From positions 1-16,523 of the forward strand of contig JBBKVQ010000349.1 in the NCBI GenBank assembly GCA_037968515.1: a DNA stretch of 16,523 nucleotides, read 5' to 3'. A program made the position numbers and the translations under genes. The DNA is from JBFFMO01 sp037968515. Lineage in GTDB: Bacteria > Myxococcota_A > Bradymonadia > Bradymonadales > Bradymonadaceae. Shown one piece after another: positions 6,286 to 14,181 of this stretch (positions are counted from its first letter, which is position 1; each line of letters opens with the position of its first letter). A model generated the notes under the pieces. It was not told where the DNA came from. It saw nothing but the letters and a program-made list of their open reading frames with translations, and did not search any database.

Positions 6286-7422
6286 TTGGCGGTGTCAGTA
6301 CCACAGGTCCTTGGGGCATACCAGATGAAGGGAAAGCTCGCCGTTGGCGGGCAATCCGAGGTTTGGCTCGGCCTGCATCGCGGTCCAGGCGGATTCCGAC
6401 GACGGTGTGCTCTCAAGCTGGTTCTACCACCTGCGTCGCTTGATGACGTTGTTCGAAAGAACTTCTTCGCCGAAGCACGGTTGATGGCGCAGTTTGATCA
6501 TCCAAATCTGGTGGCTATGACCGATCTGGGTGTCGATGAAGAAACTGATATCCTTTTTGCCGCGATGCCTTATGTGTCAGGTCGTTCTCTGGCGACGCTC
6601 ATGCGTGACGGAACGGTTGATTTTGAACTGCCCGATGTCCTTTGGATCATCAGTCGGGTGCTTCTCGCCCTGAACTACGCGCACGAACTTCGCGACGACA
6701 AAGGACGGCATCTGGCCGTGATCCATCGAGATGTCAGTCCCGAGAATATCTTGGTCGGGTTTGAGGGCGGTGTACGGTTGGTCGATTTCGGAATCGCACT
6801 TTCCAGCATTAATCCGCGTAGTACCCGGATGCACGTGGTGAAGGGCAAGCTCGAGTATCTTTCGCCAGAACAGGCGAGTGCTGTGCCTCGAATCACGGTG
6901 GGAACAGATATTTATTCCGCCGGCTTGGTGTTGTACTCGTTACTCACCGGCATCAACCCTTTGTCGGGCAATCCTGACACCGCGCTTGCACGTGCTAGGA
7001 ATCCACAAATCCGGCCGCTTTCGGACTTCAGACAGTTTCCGGCTGAACTCGGGCCTGTTGTATCTGGAATGCTACATGTCGACCCACAAAGACGACCTAC
7101 AGATGCGCTGAAGTTGGCTCGCACCCTTACGAACATACTTCGTGGGATCGATGCAGATTATGACGAAAACACTTTTGCGGAGACATCGAAACGAATTCTC
7201 GGCCCTCATTTGGCAGGGGAACGACAATTTCTGATGGAGCTTCAAAGCGAAGGCACTCAAGTGATTGATACCCGCGCCAAGGTCGACAGTGACGGCGGTA
7301 CTAAACCGGTCCGGCGCAAGACCATCCCAGCGCGGCTTCATCAGAAGACCCCAGTGTTTGAAGAGAAAAAAGAGGATCTCGACGACATCTTTCGAGAACT
7401 CGAAGAAATCTATGACGATTAG
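6286..7422 (+). CDS. Soluble Hanks-type Ser/Thr protein kinase
   Basis: 378 aa from TTG 6286, six bases after GAGG; GTG 6292 is a possible alternative. Numbering from 6286, the glycine loop reads GGQSEVWLG (21-29), Lys44 (CALKLV) and Glu63 are the ATP-anchoring pair, the catalytic loop is HRDVSPEN (147-154, Asp149), DFG is 167-169, the activation-segment end is LSPEQ (192-196), and Asp208 lies in DIYSAG. All are intact, so an active kinase is expected. The glycine loop departs slightly from GxGxxG. After the kinase domain comes a 100-residue charged tail (ending EEKKEDLDDIFRELEEIYDD) without a membrane helix. This is unlike many bacterial kinases, which carry extracellular sensors. It converges on the FHA-domain activator, and FHA domains bind phosphothreonine, so that activator is a natural candidate substrate or effector. 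Confidence 0.93.
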   Translation: MAVSVPQVLGAYQMKGKLAVGGQSEVWLGLHRGPGGFRRRCALKLVLPPASLDDVVRKNFFAEARLMAQFDHPNLVAMTDLGVDEETDILFAAMPYVSGRSLATLMRDGTVDFELPDVLWIISRVLLALNYAHELRDDKGRHLAVIHRDVSPENILVGFEGGVRLVDFGIALSSINPRSTRMHVVKGKLEYLSPEQASAVPRITVGTDIYSAGLVLYSLLTGINPLSGNPDTALARARNPQIRPLSDFRQFPAELGPVVSGMLHVDPQRRPTDALKLARTLTNILRGIDADYDENTFAETSKRILGPHLAGERQFLMELQSEGTQVIDTRAKVDSDGGTKPVRRKTIPARLHQKTPVFEEKKEDLDDIFRELEEIYDD

Positions 7423-8957
7423 TCGTCCATCAACCCGTGCTTCTTGAGCAATCGATAGAGATGCCGGCGATCGACCTGAGCCTGTCGTGCTGCGCGACTG
7501 ATGTTCTGTTTGTTCTTTTCGAGCAACCGAGTCAGATAGACTTTCTCGAAATCTTCGATGAGCAAATCTTTAGCGTCTCTGAACGGAATGAACTCACCGG
7601 CTTCTGATTCCAAAGTCGCCTGAAGGACGACTCGTCGTCCAGTGACCACAGGTGGCGCGCCCGCGACGGGAATATTAAATGCTTGAGGCTGCTGCTGGAC
7701 AGGGGCCACGGGCGCCAATCCAAACGACCCCGGCAGCATCTTGAGTTCTTGGCGCACGTAGTCTGCAGTGATCGCCCCGCCCGAACACATTGCGACGGCC
7801 TTTTCGATCACGTTTCGCAGCTGTCGAATATTGCCCGGCCATTCATAACCTTGCAGAGTCCGCAGTGCGTCCTCAGTCAGCAACGGACGGGCTTTGGTCT
7901 CGCCTGCGAGTTGAACCAAGAAGTGTTCAGCAAGAATTGGGATATCTTCGGGCCGCGCACGCAGAGGTGGCAGGTTGAATCGCACCTTCACGAGGCGATA
8001 AAAGAGATCCTGTCGAAATCGTTTTTCTTGAACAAGTTCTTCGAGATTGCGGTTGGTGGCCGCGACGACCCGCACGTCGACATGAAACGTGGATTCGCCA
8101 CCCACTCGCCGGACATCGCCAGTTTCCAAGACTCGCAGGAATTTGGCTTGGAATTCGATGTCCATTTCGCCGAGTTCGTCGAAGAAGATGGTACCGCCGT
8201 CCGCGCGCTCAAAAACACCGCGATGCCGTTGTGTGGCGCCCGAAAACGCACCTTTTTCGTGCCCAAACAGCTCGGATTCTAGCAATGTTGCGGGGAATGC
8301 TGAGCAGTCAAAAACGACAAAAGGTTTTTTGTCTCGGGCCGAATGTTCGTGGATCGCTGCAGCGATCAGTTCTTTTCCGGTACCGGTCTCGCCTTCGATG
8401 ACGACGCTAAGTTCCGACGGAGCCACCCTGTCTAGGATGCTAAAGATCTCTCGAAGCGCCTGAGACTGCCCGATGATCCCGCCGTAACGAGTCCGGTCAG
8501 TCACCGCGATCGGAATCTGTTCGGTGATGGTCTCGACACGCATCTTTGTGCGGCCAACTTGGAACTCGGCGCCCGACGGCAACTCGATCAACGAGACGCG
8601 TGACCCGTCCACAAACGTTCCGTTTGTGGACTCCATATCGGCGAGCTCGAACAGATCGCCACGCGCCCGAATCTCGGCATGCATACGCGACACCGTTTGA
8701 TCGGTCAGCACGATGTCCGAGAGTGGGTCTGCGCCGATTCGAATCGTCGACTTGTCGAACGTCTTCTGCAGGCCAACGTCCGCCCCTTCCGTGACCGCGA
8801 GCGCAATCTTAACGACTGGGAACCCCTCGGACAAAGGATGACCGGACACCTCGACGGTCGGTCGATGCACTTCGACGGTTTTACGCGAAACTTGAACCCG
8901 CGGCATAACACCACGTTTTTCGACCCCGCGATCGGCTGACTGATTGTGTTCGCTCAT
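7419..8957 (-). CDS. FHA-domain sigma-54 enhancer-binding protein
   Basis: 512 aa from ATG 8957, preceded by GTGAG; a GTG at 8966 would add three residues. Order of domains: a polar N-terminal segment; FHA (about 65-145) with RIG, SRMH (90-93) and NGT (112-114), the phosphothreonine-binding residues; AAA+ core with Walker A GETGTGKE (189-196), Walker B GTIFFDE, sensor AATNR and YEWPGNIRQL; and a Fis-type HTH at the C-terminus (NISRAARQAQVDRRHLYRLL). The sigma-54 loop is GAFSGA (236-241) in place of GAFTGA, a conservative change also seen in natural activators. There is no receiver domain, so control is expected through phosphothreonine binding at the FHA. Its last four bases interleave with the kinase stop. 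Family assignment secure; kinase partnership inferred. Confidence 0.94.
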   Translation of the reverse strand: MSEHNQSADRGVEKRGVMPRVQVSRKTVEVHRPTVEVSGHPLSEGFPVVKIALAVTEGADVGLQKTFDKSTIRIGADPLSDIVLTDQTVSRMHAEIRARGDLFELADMESTNGTFVDGSRVSLIELPSGAEFQVGRTKMRVETITEQIPIAVTDRTRYGGIIGQSQALREIFSILDRVAPSELSVVIEGETGTGKELIAAAIHEHSARDKKPFVVFDCSAFPATLLESELFGHEKGAFSGATQRHRGVFERADGGTIFFDELGEMDIEFQAKFLRVLETGDVRRVGGESTFHVDVRVVAATNRNLEELVQEKRFRQDLFYRLVKVRFNLPPLRARPEDIPILAEHFLVQLAGETKARPLLTEDALRTLQGYEWPGNIRQLRNVIEKAVAMCSGGAITADYVRQELKMLPGSFGLAPVAPVQQQPQAFNIPVAGAPPVVTGRRVVLQATLESEAGEFIPFRDAKDLLIEDFEKVYLTRLLEKNKQNISRAARQAQVDRRHLYRLLKKHGLMDD

Positions 8958-8983
8958 GGAACTCACAAAACATTGAGGCCCGT

Positions 8984-9012
8984 ATCGTACGCCGCCTGAG
9001 CCGCCTAGGCAA
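8984..9012 (-). promoter_or_regulatory. Candidate promoter of the FHA activator gene
   Basis: On the minus strand TTGCCT (9012-9007, four of six) and TACGAT (8989-8984, four of six) are spaced by exactly 17 bases. The predicted start near 8977 gives a leader of about 20 bases. The 86-base gap to tsaE also contains a 9-base near-repeat (GCCGCCTGA GCCGCCTAG) in the spacer. It suggests the activator is transcribed separately from the tsaE operon, but the match is moderate. Confidence 0.35.
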
Positions 9013-9043
9013 ACCGTCCTACGTTAAACGAGGCATATTTGTC

Positions 9044-9502
9044 TCACCCCGGGTGGGATTGCCAAATTTTTGCCCGACGTCCTGTTCCGTCGTTAACCAA
9101 TTGAATGACTTTACCCGCCCCAGGCCACGCAAGCGGGATGCGATCAAGCCACTCAACGAGGGCGATTCCGGGTTGGTCGAGGTAGTCCCAATAGCCGACA
9201 CTTTCAAGGCTGTCGACGTCATCGAGTCGCCATAAATCGAAGTGAAACACCTTGGGAACCGTGTCGTACACATTTACGAGCGTGTAGGAGGGGCTGGTTG
9301 CTTCTTGTTCGGGATCCATCTCGGCCACGAAACCTCGAGCAAAGGTGGTTTTCCCAGCTCCGAGGTTACCGACGAGTCCCACAAAATCGCCCACTTTCGC
9401 CTGTCGAGCCATCGCCCGACCGAAGGCCAGTGTAGCGGCTTCGTCGAGCAACACGATTTCATCGCACAGCATCAGGCCTATGCCCGTCAACAGGTCGTTC
9501 AT
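9044..9502 (-). CDS. tsaE: tRNA threonylcarbamoyladenosine biosynthesis ATPase TsaE
   Basis: 152 aa. TsaE is the small ATPase that works with TsaB and TsaD to transfer threonylcarbamoyl to A37 of ANN-decoding tRNAs. Visible signatures are Walker A GNLGAGKT (45-52), the SPSYTLVNVY motif (70-79), HFDLWRL (87-93) and the VEWLDR segment (116-121). Length fits the family. The ATG at 9502 lies two bases past the stop of the preceding gene, so it is the last member of a tight operon. An in-frame ATG ten codons downstream is a plausible alternative start. Essential in most bacteria; its place after the envelope genes seems to be a matter of transcription rather than shared function. Confidence 0.95.
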   Translation of the reverse strand: MNDLLTGIGLMLCDEIVLLDEAATLAFGRAMARQAKVGDFVGLVGNLGAGKTTFARGFVAEMDPEQEATSPSYTLVNVYDTVPKVFHFDLWRLDDVDSLESVGYWDYLDQPGIALVEWLDRIPLAWPGAGKVIQLVNDGTGRRAKIWQSHPG

Positions 9503-9504
9503 GT

Positions 9505-9783
9505 TCAGTGAAACCCTGGCCGCTTATCGTTCTTCTTCTCGTCGCCTTCGGTACGAAGGGCAAAAATAGAGTCGGTCGATGCGAAAAAATGACCGTCTTC
9601 GGTTTCGAAAATCAAAACATCATCTTCGACTCGTAGCGAGGTAAAACGTGGCACTGGGACAACTTCACGCCCTGTGCTGAGCAATACCGTGGCTCGAACA
9701 CCTTCCTTCACAAAAAAGGTTCCGCCGTCACGACGCCAGCCCAGTTCGTGTTCCATCATTCGTTGAAGAACTTCGACTTTCAT
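9505..9783 (-). CDS. Hypothetical 92-aa protein between pseudokinase and tsaE
   Basis: 92 aa from ATG 9783, with an AGG seven bases before it. A TTG at 9816 would extend it by 11 residues but would overlap the pseudokinase end. No signal, helix span or known motif. It has a helical start (EVLQRMMEHELGWRR), then a beta-rich stretch (TFFVKEGVRATVLLSTGREVVPVPRFTSLRVEDDVLIFET) that could form a small barrel, and a charged tail. It begins 22 bases past the pseudokinase stop and ends two bases before tsaE, so co-expression with both is near certain. Not recognised. Confidence 0.7.
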   Translation of the reverse strand: MKVEVLQRMMEHELGWRRDGGTFFVKEGVRATVLLSTGREVVPVPRFTSLRVEDDVLIFETEDGHFFASTDSIFALRTEGDEKKNDKRPGFH

Positions 9784-9805
9784 TAGGGTACCTGCGTGTT
9801 CGTGC

Positions 9806-11749
9806 TTATTGGACAAGAAGTGGGAAGGTCACACCGCGATTGAGTCCGCCGTGATCTGGGAACTTCATACCTCGGAAACGCGATGTCAGACACTCGGCGA
9901 CCTGACGATCTCGATACTTCTCTTCTTTAATCTTCACACCGCCGGTGGTTCCGGAAGGACGAATGAAGAACTGAACGGTCACACCGCGAAACCGCGAATC
10001 CGATTTAAGTTCGGCGAGAACACAAGACCTCAAGCCACCAAAGTTGGCCATGATCACGTCGTTCACGTCTTCATCGGACAAGATATGGCTGCTTCCACTC
10101 GCGCTCATGTCGATCTCTTGGACCTCGGTATCACCACCCTGCTCGCCTTTAGGTTTTTTGACGGACGTGGTGGGTCGCCGAGGAGATTTCTTGCGTTTGG
10201 TCGCCAAGACCTTGGCGATTTCTTCCTCGCTGGCTTTCGGGTTGAACATTGAGTTCAGCAGTGAGCTATCGACGGCCACGGCTTGGAAATCTTTGGGCGG
10301 CGGTTGAAATTTGTAATCGAGTGAGGCGAACGCGCGATCGAGCGGAATTGGTTCTGGCGCAGGCTGCAACAAATACAACGTCATCATGATGCCAAGCACG
10401 ATTACGCCGCCGGCAATACCGGAGTAAAGCAACCCCAAGCCGCCCTTCTTCATCTGCTGCTGACGTTTGGCGCGCAGTTCGGCCTCCACGCGCCGGCGTT
10501 CCTGTCGCACCGGCAGATAAGCCTGCACTTCACGCTTGAACCTTGGGATTTCGCCAAGGGCCAGACGGTCTTGAGTTACGCGGTCGAGGACCGGCGAAAA
10601 CTCGTCAATCTCGTCTTTATAGAGCTGCTCAAGCACCATCTCGGCGCTGAACGGGCCGTAGTCAAGCCCTTCGCGTTGGACCAAATAGCGTTCTGTACTG
10701 GTGTCGCTCGGTTCGGCCAGCCCCGAAAGCTCGGGAATGGCAAAGATGTCTTCTTCAACGTCTGCTTCGTGGATCGCCGATTCGACTGGCAATCCGCCGG
10801 GTGGTGGAGGTCCGGTAAGCTGGACGCCCGCTGTTTCGACGATCTTCTTCAGCGAATCACGGAAGGTCACGACGTCTTTTGGACGCCCTGTCAGGTCCTC
10901 ACCGATGGACCTCATGATCAATTTCATAAGCTCCGGCGGGTAGCCGGATAACTCTTGTGCAATCTTGACTCGTGCTTCGTCGCGATCGTTGGACAACCCA
11001 TTCGCGCAGAGCATGTCAGCTGTGAGCATTCCGAGACTGTAGATGTCCGCTGCGCTATTCAGAAGTTCGGGGGCATCTGCAATTTCCGGCGCGACATAAA
11101 TCGAGTCAACATAGGGGCCTTCGTTCCGCTCAAGCAGCATTTCTGCGGCGAGTTTTCCGAACGCCAAGTTTCCGACGCGAACGACGCCTCGCTTTTCGAT
11201 ATAAACGTTGTACGGCGTGAGGACACCGTGGGCCATGCGGGCGTGCACTGGATCGAGACCATTGGCGATATGGGCGATCACTGTAAAGGCGTCTCTGAGA
11301 CTCAGTGCGCCTGACTCTTGGCGCCTTTGAGCAATCAACGAAGACAGTGTTGCTCCTTTGACGTACTCCATCGCGACAAACGCTTCACCACTCGGAGTAC
11401 GCCCCATACCGATGATCTTGGTCAGGTTACGGTGGCTGATTCCGCTCGCAATCCGAACCTGATCGTACATCTCGTCAAATTTAATTTTGGACGGAGGTGC
11501 CATCGCTAGCACTTTGATCACGACTTCGGTTTCGTTTGCCTGATCTGCGCACAGATAAGAGATACCGCCGCCTGACGCTCCAAGATATCGTTGTACCTCA
11601 AAACGTCCGCCGACCAAGTCGCCGGTCGAAAGCGAGGCAGCAACGTGGCTTTTGGGCAATTCACGCGCCCCAAAAACTCCAGGTGCGGTTTGTTGAATCG
11701 CGCGACCGGGTCGCTGCATGCCGTCTGGAATATCGTCTCGATTGGTCAT
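9806..11749 (-). CDS. Membrane pseudokinase with GYF_2-like and AgmX/PglI-like C-terminal domains
   Basis: 647 aa from ATG 11749, which has AAGGA upstream; a TTG at 11770 is less likely. Residues 50-300 follow a Ser/Thr kinase fold: glycine loop LGASGGGISYL, Lys79 in VVIKVL, MEYVKGATL, APE (220-222), DIYSLG (235-240). The catalytic loop, however, reads HGVLTPYN (174-181) instead of HRDLKPEN, and the DFG position reads NLA (194-196), so both aspartates needed for phosphotransfer are missing. About 354-415 (YLVQREGLDYGPFSAEMVLEQL) resembles the GYF_2 domain. A basic coiled stretch (416-436) leads to one transmembrane helix (437-462). The last 90 residues (two Cys, 576 and 620; ending FRGMKFPDHGGLNRGVTFPLLVQ) look like the AgmX/PglI or TonB-type C-terminal domain. 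Expected topology: kinase part inside, C-terminus in periplasm. Likely an allosteric linker between cytosol and envelope. Confidence 0.88.
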   Translation of the reverse strand: MTNRDDIPDGMQRPGRAIQQTAPGVFGARELPKSHVAASLSTGDLVGGRFEVQRYLGASGGGISYLCADQANETEVVIKVLAMAPPSKIKFDEMYDQVRIASGISHRNLTKIIGMGRTPSGEAFVAMEYVKGATLSSLIAQRRQESGALSLRDAFTVIAHIANGLDPVHARMAHGVLTPYNVYIEKRGVVRVGNLAFGKLAAEMLLERNEGPYVDSIYVAPEIADAPELLNSAADIYSLGMLTADMLCANGLSNDRDEARVKIAQELSGYPPELMKLIMRSIGEDLTGRPKDVVTFRDSLKKIVETAGVQLTGPPPPGGLPVESAIHEADVEEDIFAIPELSGLAEPSDTSTERYLVQREGLDYGPFSAEMVLEQLYKDEIDEFSPVLDRVTQDRLALGEIPRFKREVQAYLPVRQERRRVEAELRAKRQQQMKKGGLGLLYSGIAGGVIVLGIMMTLYLLQPAPEPIPLDRAFASLDYKFQPPPKDFQAVAVDSSLLNSMFNPKASEEEIAKVLATKRKKSPRRPTTSVKKPKGEQGGDTEVQEIDMSASGSSHILSDEDVNDVIMANFGGLRSCVLAELKSDSRFRGVTVQFFIRPSGTTGGVKIKEEKYRDRQVAECLTSRFRGMKFPDHGGLNRGVTFPLLVQ

Positions 11750-11770
11750 CCGTATCGTCCTTGCAGGCAA

Positions 11771-12214
11771 TTAGCCTTTGGAATCCAGAGGTAGATCAAC
11801 GAACCACGCGTTGCCGTCCCAGATCATGAAAGCTTCTGTATTTCGGTCGCCGTTAAAATGAAGCGTCAATCGAACCCGCGTTCCGGGTTTGGGTTCCGCC
11901 TCAAGTTTCGGATCGACGTCGATGCTCTTGAGTTCAAAAGGGTTGTTCACACCAGTAACCACGAGCATATCGTGGGGTTTTGGCATCGCCTCATCGGGCA
12001 GCTTAAGTGTCTTCAATGCTTTGGTAATTGTCGCGCGGTCATCGGCTTCGATCGCCGCAAACGCCAATTCGTTTTCGCCCATAGCGAGGTTGAGCAGGAA
12101 CTGCTCAAAAACGTCCTTAGGTCCGGGATCAGCCCAATCAGCGCCTTCGCACCCAACCACCAGAACGGGCAACAGCATCAATATAATGAGGGATTTCACG
12201 TCGCTAAAATACAT
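11771..12214 (-). CDS. Small lipoprotein, possibly NTF2/DUF4878-like
   Basis: 147 aa from ATG 12214; a GTG at 12199 (giving M-KSLIILMLLPVLVVGC) is an attractive alternative, and a TTG at 12235 would overlap the upstream stop. The signal peptide ends in lipobox VVGC (Cys22 from 12214). Mature protein: an early helical segment (PKDVFEQFLLNLAMGENELAFAAI) with a later beta region (RVRLTLHFNGDRNTEAFMIWDGNAWFVDLPL). That arrangement resembles DUF4878/NTF2-like lipoproteins, which often have 'W..g..W.v' near their end. The next gene, the pseudokinase, starts 21 bases after its stop. Binding role in the periplasm is inferred; the pseudokinase periplasmic domain would be a natural neighbour. Confidence 0.75.
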   Translation of the reverse strand: MYFSDVKSLIILMLLPVLVVGCEGADWADPGPKDVFEQFLLNLAMGENELAFAAIEADDRATITKALKTLKLPDEAMPKPHDMLVVTGVNNPFELKSIDVDPKLEAEPKPGTRVRLTLHFNGDRNTEAFMIWDGNAWFVDLPLDSKG

Positions 12215-12231
12215 CCCGGCGGCACAGGCCG

Positions 12232-14124
12232 TCAAGCAGGCGTATCGTCGTCCCGGTGAATGTCTGTGTTCGAATCGTCCTCGTCGTCGTCGTCATCGTC
12301 GAGGTCGGGGCCAATATGGCCCGAACTTTTAAGATGAGTCGGTTGGTCGTCAGTATTACTGGCATTTTTTCGCCGCTCGTTTCGCGAAAGTACATCCGTA
12401 AGCGGATTGACGACGGTCTGATTGCGCACTTCAGAAACGGGCGAGGCAATCGCTGGCGTCTTGATCCTTGGGCTGGTGCGTTTCAGTAACTCCAGTTTCT
12501 TAAGCCGGTTCACGATGCGCGCCAATTCAGGATGCGATAGCTGCTCGACAATACTGCCGACTTTTTCGCCATCCCTGAAGAAGAGCAATACAGCTCGTTC
12601 TTCCTCGGTGAGGGCCTCAGGTGAAAGTGCCGCGGTACGTCCCGCATCGAGCATCAAAACCGTCCGCGCGGTGGCCTGTGAGTCGCCTGTGTCGAAAGAA
12701 GATTCCCGAAGGACTTCAAGCAGCAGAGCGTCCACATTTTGCCCAAGACCGCGAACCGGCCACGACTGCCCGTCACCATTCAAAATCTCTAGGAATGCGA
12801 AATTGCCGCGTCTAGCAGCGCAGATCACGCGAAACGCATCCTTCAGACATCGGACTCGCGCCCGTTGGATCTCATCAAGGGTGACCAATTCGTCCTGAAC
12901 CAGTTTGATTGTCGCGGGCTCATGAAACTCACCTGTGGCGTAACCTTTCGACAGCTCGATATGATCCGCCGATGAAAGTCTTTTCAACGAAAGCAGCGCA
13001 TCTAAAATTTGTAAATCTGCCGATCCGGACAAGTTTTCAAGGTCATCGATCGTCCCTGACTCCAAGAAAAGGACCCAGGTTGCATCCGGAACGCTGATCT
13101 CAAGTCGGCCTCGAAGCCTACGGTCTCTGATCGTCCTCAACAGGTCGATCACCGGCAAAGACTCGAGGCTTCCCGCAAAACCTACCCCGGATGGAATTCT
13201 GCGGATCTCTTGTGACACTGAGCGCATTCCCCCCTCGAAGAGGGATGAGAGGATACGTTCAATTCGGTCGGCGCGATCTTCGGTCCGCGCGGTCACCCCA
13301 ATGCGATTCCATGAATCGGCAAGGACTCTCGCCACATTTTTGAGGTCGGAAGCCAAACGTGCAGCATCCGTTTCATCAGGTGGAGGCACGATTCCACTTT
13401 CAGTCGTGTTCGAAAGCTCGTCACCCTCACCCAGCGAAGCCATCGCAAGCGGTGTATCGGGCATGGTTTGATTGAAACTTGGCGTGCGCGGCATCATCCG
13501 CGGCAGCTCTGCGCGATCATGAATCAGCTCGTTGGCGTCGACGCGTCGGGTCGCGACCTCGCCCACCAACCGGCCGCCGGACATCAGTGTGCGAAGATCT
13601 GCGACCTCGATGATGGCGCTGCCGTGGGCATCCAGGTCCATCACTTCGTCGTCGACCTCGTAGTCCATGTGATCAGTTCCAAGGACGCCGGGCTCAAGTC
13701 CGAGTTGTTTTTCCAGCGCAATGGCCTCGTCATAATGTAGCTCGCGCGTAATGGGATCATCTTCACCGGCGATGACGATGCGCTCTGCCGTTGGTCCTTC
13801 GATCAAAACCAGGCATTGCGACAAAAACGTGTTTTTCGAAAAGGGGCGGTCAAGCCAAGGCGTAGCTGGAAACCGTTCGCGCGACGAACGAACACCGCAA
13901 AACAGGACTGGCCGCTCGTCGTCCTGGTACGCCTTTGCCCGAGAAGCTGTGTCCGGAAGGCCGCTGTCGACATCGACAACAAGCAGGTCCGCTTCGCTTG
14001 GTGAGGGGGATCCCGCAAGCGTCTCGACGACCTCAAAGCCGGCTCGCGCAAGGGTCGCGGACATCAGCCGTCGGATGGTGTTGTTCCCCTCGTAAATTTC
14101 AACGGTGCCGCGTGTGTTTGACAT
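12232..14124 (-). CDS. Degenerate receiver plus DUF4388 (PATAN-like) regulatory protein with acidic tail
   Basis: 630 aa from ATG 14124, chosen because AGAGGA sits five bases before it; the open frame reaches 14178. Residues 6-108 look like a receiver domain: VVDVDSG holds a possible phospho-acceptor (Asp51 or Asp53) and RPFSK replaces the usual KPF. The acidic pair of the first strand has become YEGN, so normal phosphorylation is doubtful. A long disordered-looking linker (110-310) follows. DUF4388 lies at about 315-450 (FAGSLESLPVIDLLRTI...GRLEI, WVLFLESGTI), then a winged-helix-like segment (507-550, LTEEERAVLLFFRDGEKV...). The C-terminus is an Asp-rich tail (608-630). Such proteins are typical of Myxococcota and allies. 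No DNA-binding domain is obvious, so protein-protein signalling is most likely. Confidence 0.85.
   Translation of the reverse strand: MSNTRGTVEIYEGNNTIRRLMSATLARAGFEVVETLAGSPSPSEADLLVVDVDSGLPDTASRAKAYQDDERPVLFCGVRSSRERFPATPWLDRPFSKNTFLSQCLVLIEGPTAERIVIAGEDDPITRELHYDEAIALEKQLGLEPGVLGTDHMDYEVDDEVMDLDAHGSAIIEVADLRTLMSGGRLVGEVATRRVDANELIHDRAELPRMMPRTPSFNQTMPDTPLAMASLGEGDELSNTTESGIVPPPDETDAARLASDLKNVARVLADSWNRIGVTARTEDRADRIERILSSLFEGGMRSVSQEIRRIPSGVGFAGSLESLPVIDLLRTIRDRRLRGRLEISVPDATWVLFLESGTIDDLENLSGSADLQILDALLSLKRLSSADHIELSKGYATGEFHEPATIKLVQDELVTLDEIQRARVRCLKDAFRVICAARRGNFAFLEILNGDGQSWPVRGLGQNVDALLLEVLRESSFDTGDSQATARTVLMLDAGRTAALSPEALTEEERAVLLFFRDGEKVGSIVEQLSHPELARIVNRLKKLELLKRTSPRIKTPAIASPVSEVRNQTVVNPLTDVLSRNERRKNASNTDDQPTHLKSSGHIGPDLDDDDDDEDDSNTDIHRDDDTPA
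12275..12304. repeat. Short trinucleotide-type repeat coding for an aspartate run
   Basis: A GTC/GAC-rich stretch inside the 3' end of the DUF4388 gene, encoding the Asp tract of its acidic tail. The repeat is imperfect (one CAT and one CCT unit), but runs of this kind can change length by slippage. Confidence 0.4.
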
Positions 14125-14181
14125 GTGATCCTCTCGAAACCTCATTGTACGAAGATTCGAGAGGAACGCACGAAACAAGTG

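Noticed and set aside
7683..8282. Plus-strand 199-aa open frame opposite the FHA activator
   Set aside because: Antisense to the conserved AAA+ core, with no recognisable motif and no RBS.
9046..9058. GC-rich symmetrical sequence around CACCCCGGGTG as a tsaE terminator
   Set aside because: It is within the last tsaE codons and is not followed by a U tract on the minus strand.
9809..10252. Plus-strand 147-aa frame opposite the pseudokinase C-terminus
   Set aside because: Antisense shadow of the conserved AgmX/PglI-like domain.
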